A stretch of 8,541 bases of DNA from an uncultured Ruminococcus sp. GTDB taxonomy: Bacteria; Bacillota; Clostridia; Oscillospirales; Acutalibacteraceae. Positions 5,244-8,541 of this stretch are shown in pieces (positions within the stretch are counted from its first letter, which is position 1; each line of letters begins with the position of its first letter). The notes under the pieces are model-generated. The model made no database searches, was not told the origin of the DNA, and was given only the letters and a program-made list of their open reading frames with translations. A program made the translations under genes and the position numbers. The stretch spans positions 1 through 8,541 of the forward strand of contig CADBSZ010000182.1 of the NCBI GenBank assembly GCA_902797525.1. Reading direction: 5' to 3'.

Positions 5244-5666
5244 ATGATGACAAATTATGAAAACCACATTTCGGGCGTGTCGCCCTTTAAGCCCGAATTT
5301 GAAAGCTACATCAACAGCAATCCCGGGCGCGGATCGCTGAAGGTGCAGGTCAGCGCCGCCAATCAGAGCTTCCCGGTGAAGAACGTCTTTGTTGAGGTTG
5401 CGCTGGTGGAAAACGGCGTGCGCTACAGCATCTATAAGGACGTCACCGATTCCTCGGGCATTGTCAATGAAATTGTCCTTCCGTCCTGCATGGCGGCGGA
5501 AAACAACAGCCCCGAAACGGCAGGCAAAAGCGACGCGACCTATTTGGTGTCGGTATTTCACCCCGATTTTGAGGAAATTGTGGACTATCCCGTCACGATT
5601 CAGGACAGAATCGAAACGATTTTGCCCGTGGCGCTCGAGCCGCTTTCCAACGGAGGGGAGGACTGA
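5244..5666 (+). CDS. Small beta-sandwich (carboxypeptidase-regulatory-like) protein
   Basis: A 140-aa protein without signal peptide or membrane segment. The central part (about 30-85) reads GSLKVQVSAAN, PVKNVFVEVAL, TDSSGIVNEIVLPS. This alternation of strands with a turn TDxSG resembles the carboxypeptidase regulatory/Ig-like beta-sandwich fold, where such domains often bind or display proteins. No catalytic motif is seen. The start is ATG 5244, or ATG 5247 three bases on. The SD AGGGGAG lies 6 nt before 5244, and a GTG at 5223 is rejected because it lies upstream of that SD and inside the terminator stem. The stop is 2 bp before the next start, with an SD inside the gene's last codons, so the two genes are surely cotranscribed and probably coupled. 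A partner or accessory role for the downstream wall protein is inference. Confidence 0.7.
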   Translation: MMTNYENHISGVSPFKPEFESYINSNPGRGSLKVQVSAANQSFPVKNVFVEVALVENGVRYSIYKDVTDSSGIVNEIVLPSCMAAENNSPETAGKSDATYLVSVFHPDFEEIVDYPVTIQDRIETILPVALEPLSNGGED

Positions 5667-5668
5667 GC

Positions 5669-7015
5669 ATGGCTGTCACACCCGAAATTCCGCAAACAAT
5701 TACGGTGCATCTCGGCAGACCGAACACGCCTGCCGCCAACGTGACGGTGCCGTTTACCGACTACATCAAAAACGTCGCATCCAACGAAATCTATCCCACG
5801 TGGCCCGAAAGCGCCATCCGCGCCAACATTCTGGCGCAGATTACCTTTGCGCTCAACCGCGTTTACACGGAGTACTACCGAAGCCGCGGCTATGATTTTG
5901 ACATCACCGACAACACCTCGATTGACCAGCGGTATGTCTACGGCGGCGAGGTGTATGACAACATCAGCCGCATTGCGGACGAAATCTTCAACAATTATAT
6001 TGTGCGCACAGGCAGTGTTGAGCCGCTTTACGCGCAGTTTTGCGACGGCTACACCACCTTTTGCAACGGACTGTCGCAGTGGGGCACGGTCACGCTTGCC
6101 AATCAGGGGCTGACGCCGATTCAAATTTTGCGCTATTATTACGGCGACAACATCAGCATTGTCTACAACGCGCCTGTCGGCGGCAACACCGAGTCCTATC
6201 CGGGCGTTGCGCTGCGGCGCGGCTCGTTTGGCGACGATGTGCTCACGATAAAGCGCGAACTCAACCGAATTGCCAAAAACTATCCGGCAATTCCCACGGT
6301 CAACACCGCTACGGGTGTGTATGATTTGGAAACCGAAAACGCCGTCAAAACTTTTCAGCAGATTTTCAACCTCGATCCCGACGGAATTGTCGGCAAAGCA
6401 ACGTGGTACAAAATCAAGCAAATATACGCCGGCGTGAAGCGGCTTTCCGAAATAACCAGCGAGGGGCTGGAGCTGTCAGAGGTGGAAAAGCGCTATACGC
6501 GTGAGCTGCAAATCGGCGACCGCGGCGTGGACGTGGAGGCGCTGCAATATTACCTGGCGTTTCTCGGCTATTTTTATCCCGAGCTGCCGCCGATTCCGAT
6601 TACGGGCTATTTCGGAGAACTTACGCGCGACGCGGTGTTTACCTTTCAAAACAATTACGGTTTGCCCGTGACGGGCGTGGTGGACGCAAATGTTTTTTTC
6701 CAAATTGAGCAAGCATACCGGGACGCTGTCAGAGATTTGCCGGCCAGCTACCAAACCGCCATCGGCGAACCATATCCCGGGCGGTTCATCATCGAGGGCG
6801 ACAGGGGCGAGAGCGTGCGCATCATTCAGCGGTACCTCAATGTTGTGGCGCAGTCAAACCCGAGCATTCCCACGGTGACGGTTGACGGCATTTTCGGCCC
6901 TGCCACCAGGCGCGCGGTCATCGCCCTGCAACGCTCGCTCGGCTTTGAACAAAACGGCGCTGTCGGCCCTGCCGAATGGGCGGAGCTCGTCATCAGAGGA
7001 AACTTTTTGAATTGA
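5669..7015 (+). CDS. SpoIID-like domain protein with three peptidoglycan-binding repeats
   Basis: A 448-aa protein. Residues about 27-165 resemble SpoIID/LytB domains: YIKNVASNEIYPTWPESAIRA (32-52) matches the family pattern in which the glutamate before P (here E40) is catalytic in SpoIID lytic transglycosylase. DNTSIDQRYVYGG (81-93) resembles the later DxTxxQxYxG motif. Two cysteines at 125 and 132 sit where SpoIID proteins have a conserved region. Three PG_binding_1 repeats follow (about 183-253, 281-348, 377-443), each with a G-D-x-G-x-x-V start and a D/Y-G-x-F/Y-G turn or a variant of it. There is no signal peptide or membrane anchor, unlike classical SpoIID, so it may act in the mother cell or spore layers. 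The SD GGGGAGG lies 7 nt before ATG. PG-binding repeats are certain. The SpoIID-like reading is probable, and enzymatic activity is unproven. Confidence 0.8.
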   Translation: MAVTPEIPQTITVHLGRPNTPAANVTVPFTDYIKNVASNEIYPTWPESAIRANILAQITFALNRVYTEYYRSRGYDFDITDNTSIDQRYVYGGEVYDNISRIADEIFNNYIVRTGSVEPLYAQFCDGYTTFCNGLSQWGTVTLANQGLTPIQILRYYYGDNISIVYNAPVGGNTESYPGVALRRGSFGDDVLTIKRELNRIAKNYPAIPTVNTATGVYDLETENAVKTFQQIFNLDPDGIVGKATWYKIKQIYAGVKRLSEITSEGLELSEVEKRYTRELQIGDRGVDVEALQYYLAFLGYFYPELPPIPITGYFGELTRDAVFTFQNNYGLPVTGVVDANVFFQIEQAYRDAVRDLPASYQTAIGEPYPGRFIIEGDRGESVRIIQRYLNVVAQSNPSIPTVTVDGIFGPATRRAVIALQRSLGFEQNGAVGPAEWAELVIRGNFLN

Positions 7016-7026
7016 CAATTCTAAAA
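7004..7026. other. AT-rich inverted repeat between convergent genes
   Basis: GAATT (7009-7013) and AATTC (7017-7021) are separated by GAC. After a T/T mismatch, TTTT and AAAA flank them on the two sides. It covers the last codons of the wall-protein gene and the gap before the sigF stop. It may act as a weak bidirectional terminator; a GC-rich stem is missing. Confidence 0.35.
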
Positions 7027-7686
7027 TCAGGCGGTCATTTCCGCGCGGATTTTTGCCAGAATTTTCTTTTCCTTCCGGCTGACCTGCACCTGCGTCATGC
7101 CCAGTATTTCGGCGGTTTGCACCTGCGTTTTGCTGTGATAATAGCGCAGTGAAATCAGCCGCCGCTCCTCATGCTCCAGCGAGGCAAGCGCCTGCCTGAG
7201 GCACAGACGCTCCGAAATTTCATATTGAATGTCAGGCGAGGGCACGTCCAGCTGCGGATTGCCCTCGTCGTCAGCTTCGGCGGTAAGCGACAGCGGCGCA
7301 CGCGCGCTGCCGATCGCTTCCGCCACCCTTTCGGCGCTGACGTTCAGGCGCGCGGCGAGCCGGCTGACGGTCAGCTCTTTGCCGTCCTTTTGCAGGCTTT
7401 CGCTGTTGAGCCGCGCGATTTTCAGCGACAGCTCCTTCAGCGAACGGCTCACCTTCACCGTGCCGCCGTCGCGGAACAGCCGCTTAATTTCGCCGAGAAT
7501 CACCGGAAAGGCGTAGGTGGAAAATTGCAGGCCGCGGCTTTCGTCAAAGTGATTTATCGCCTTTGACAGCCCCAAGCAGCCTGCGGCGAACAGCTCTTCG
7601 TAGTCAATGCCCTTGTTTGAAAAGCGCTTGCACAGCGAATGCACCAGCCCCATGTGCCGCTCGGCAAGGCGGTCGCGCTCAGTCAT
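7027..7686 (-). CDS. sigF: Forespore sigma factor SigF
   Basis: RNA polymerase sigma-70 family factor of the sporulation branch. SigF starts forespore gene expression after asymmetric division. Region 2 (about 7-78, from M at 7686) has HMGLVHSLCKRF and GIDYEELFAAGCLGLSKAI, followed by FSTYAFPVILGEIKRLFRD. The SigF/SigG hallmark VSRSLKEL follows, then region 3 (about 82-133) and region 4 with QVQTAEILGMTQVQVSRKEKK, a helix-turn-helix. Position directly after spoIIAB identifies it as SigF rather than SigG. From ATG 7684-7686 the product is 219 aa and overlaps the end of spoIIAB by 8 nt. A TTG at 7707 would add seven residues. Neither start has a clear SD, so coupling to spoIIAB translation is likely. 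The N-terminus is about 28 residues shorter than in B. subtilis. Confidence 0.92.
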   Translation of the reverse strand: MTERDRLAERHMGLVHSLCKRFSNKGIDYEELFAAGCLGLSKAINHFDESRGLQFSTYAFPVILGEIKRLFRDGGTVKVSRSLKELSLKIARLNSESLQKDGKELTVSRLAARLNVSAERVAEAIGSARAPLSLTAEADDEGNPQLDVPSPDIQYEISERLCLRQALASLEHEERRLISLRYYHSKTQVQTAEILGMTQVQVSRKEKKILAKIRAEMTA

Positions 7687-8113
7687 CCGCGCCGATTTGC
7701 TTTTCAAGCGTAACGGTGGTGCCCTTGCCGACGGCGGAGGCGACGCGCACCTTGTCGCAAAAGCTCTGCATTACCGCAAAGCCCAAGCCGGCGCGCTCCT
7801 CGTCGGCGGCAGTGGTAAACAGCGGCTGCATCGCCTGCGCTACGTTTTCGATGCCGCAGCCCTTGTCGCGAATTTTAATGACGACTCTGTTTTGCTCCGT
7901 AATTTTTCCCGTAATAAAAATGGTGCCGCTTTGGCGGCGGTAGCCGTGCACAATGCAGTTTGTCACCGCCTCGGACACGGCGGTTTTTAAGTCGCTGAGT
8001 TCGTTAAGAGTGGGGTCGAGGTTGAGAATAAACGCTGCCACCGCGCTGCGTGCAAAGGCTTCGTTGCAGCTTCTTGACGGAAAGCTCAGCTTCATTTCAT
8101 TGATTGTTTTCAT
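7679..8113 (-). CDS. spoIIAB: Anti-sigma F factor and serine kinase SpoIIAB
   Basis: A 144-aa GHKL-fold protein. SpoIIAB binds SigF and keeps it inactive before septation, and phosphorylates SpoIIAA. The ATP-binding boxes are present: the N box SEAVTNCIVHGY (47-58, with E48 and N52), the G1 box DKGCGI (83-88), and the G2 box AGLGFAVM (108-115). The GKGTTVTL end (129-136) is the usual last strand. The start is ATG 8111-8113, not the longer open frame upstream, because it overlaps the spoIIAA stop as ATGA and gives normal family length. Its own stop lies inside the start region of sigF. The overlaps suggest fixed stoichiometry of the three proteins, which matters because SpoIIAB works by partner switching. 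The gene looks intact. Confidence 0.95.
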   Translation of the reverse strand: MKTINEMKLSFPSRSCNEAFARSAVAAFILNLDPTLNELSDLKTAVSEAVTNCIVHGYRRQSGTIFITGKITEQNRVVIKIRDKGCGIENVAQAMQPLFTTAADEERAGLGFAVMQSFCDKVRVASAVGKGTTVTLEKQIGADD

Positions 8114-8412
8114 CTCAGCACCCCCAACGCTTCCAGTCCCGACATGGCGAAAATGCGGTAGACGCTGTCGGAGTAGTTTTTGACACGCAGCGCGCCGCCC
8201 AGCAGCTTCATCCGACGGTATCTGCCCATCACCAGTCCCACGCCCGACGAGTCCATAAAGCTTACGCCCCCAAAGTCCAAACACAGCAGCTTCGGCTTGA
8301 GCGACTGCGCCATGCCGTCCACGCGCGAACGAATCCGGGCTGCGCTGTCGTGGTCGATTTCACCTGATATGTAGGCGGTCAGCACGTTATCTTTAAATTC
8401 GGTTTCAACCAT
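8110..8412 (-). CDS. spoIIAA: Anti-anti-sigma factor SpoIIAA
   Basis: A 100-aa STAS-domain protein. The unphosphorylated form displaces SigF from SpoIIAB, and SpoIIE phosphatase reactivates it in the forespore. The phosphorylation site is S55 in FMDSSGVGLVMGRY (52-65), matching S58 of B. subtilis SpoIIAA. The STAS beginning LTAYISGEIDHDSA (11-24) and the end FAMSGLEALGVLR are typical. The ATG at 8410-8412 is chosen because AAAGGA lies 8 nt upstream; two earlier in-frame starts are too close to, or ahead of, that SD. It is the first gene of the operon and its stop overlaps the spoIIAB start by 4 nt. The C-terminus is slightly shorter than in B. subtilis (117 aa). No SigH-type promoter is recognisable in the 50 bp between the gene and the palindromic element. 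Confidence 0.94.
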   Translation of the reverse strand: MVETEFKDNVLTAYISGEIDHDSAARIRSRVDGMAQSLKPKLLCLDFGGVSFMDSSGVGLVMGRYRRMKLLGGALRVKNYSDSVYRIFAMSGLEALGVLR

Positions 8413-8466
8413 TTTCAACATCCTTTCCTTTAAAAAGCAGCGTGACAAAATACAGCAATTGCCGTC

Positions 8467-8538
8467 TTATACAATCTTGACGCGCCTACGGCGCTATTAA
8501 AAAGCAGAAAGTCTGCTTTTTAATGAAGATTGGTATAA
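8467..8538. repeat. 72-bp three-way-junction palindromic element
   Basis: The ends are near-perfect inverted repeats: TTATACAATCTT (8467-8478) against AAGATTGGTATAA (8526-8538), differing by one extra base. Inside are two complete hairpins: GCGCC/GGCGC (8482-8486 with 8490-8494, loop TAC), and a 13-bp stem 8496-8508 with 8512-8524 (loop AAG). Nearly every base is paired. The compact nested layout resembles a non-coding dispersed element such as a MITE or REP-like sequence. Copies elsewhere cannot be checked here. Confidence 0.65.
8496..8524. terminator. Bidirectional-terminator-like hairpin upstream of spoIIAA
   Basis: This perfect 13-bp stem with a 3-nt loop has GCAGA/TCTGC at its top and an A5/T5 tract on either side, so both strands present a stem followed by Ts. 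It could end transcription entering from the right-hand neighbour towards spoIIAA, or any plus-strand transcript coming from the spoIIA side. The G/C part of the stem is short, so strength is uncertain. Confidence 0.5.
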
Positions 8539-8541
8539 AAA

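Noticed and set aside
8413..8466. SigH promoter for spoIIAA
   Set aside because: No AGGA-type -35 with a GAAT-type -10 at proper spacing is present on the minus strand; the only AGGA there is part of the SD.

Overview
The window looks like chromosome of an endospore-forming Clostridia member, moderately GC-rich and perhaps of the Oscillospiraceae/Ruminococcaceae type. The main evidence is a spoIIAA-spoIIAB-sigF operon at the right end. A SpoIID-like protein with peptidoglycan-binding repeats and Firmicutes-style Shine-Dalgarno (SD) sequences fit this. The genus is inference only.

Layout, left to right. At 1-69 (minus) there is the 5' end of a tRNA-Leu gene leaving the window, with a perfect-consensus sigma-A promoter in front of it. 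At 83-3498 (minus) there is a two-gene unit: a promoter, a leader hairpin, an acyl-CoA synthetase, a sodium:solute symporter and an intrinsic terminator. Import of a carboxylate followed by CoA activation is the simplest joint role. At 3499-4035 lies a structured intergenic region. It holds a TTTAAA triplet/hairpin, a near-consensus plus-strand promoter, two 63-bp repeats 97% identical to each other, and two further strong hairpins. No credible protein gene is present there.

At 4036-5174 (plus) there is a zinc-ribbon membrane protein whose reading frame is broken exactly at a canonical -1 slippery heptamer (A AAA AAC). It is either a programmed frameshift or a one-base lesion or error in an A6 run. 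At 5196-5243 an intrinsic terminator closes this gene. Its 3' arm is also the SD of the next gene, and its loop carries a SigE/SigK-like -10. At 5244-7015 (plus) a small beta-sandwich protein is followed by a 448-aa SpoIID-like protein with three peptidoglycan-binding repeats, probably a sporulation-time cell-wall pair.

At 7027-8412 (minus) the spoIIA operon reads towards the wall pair, with only 11 bp between the convergent stop codons. At 8467-8538, upstream of spoIIAA, is a compact three-way-junction palindrome that includes a bidirectional-terminator-like hairpin. No SigH promoter is recognisable between it and spoIIAA.

Most worth a second look are the slippery-site gene, the terminator/SD/promoter overlap, the tandem structured repeats behind a strong promoter, and the palindromic element at the head of spoIIA.
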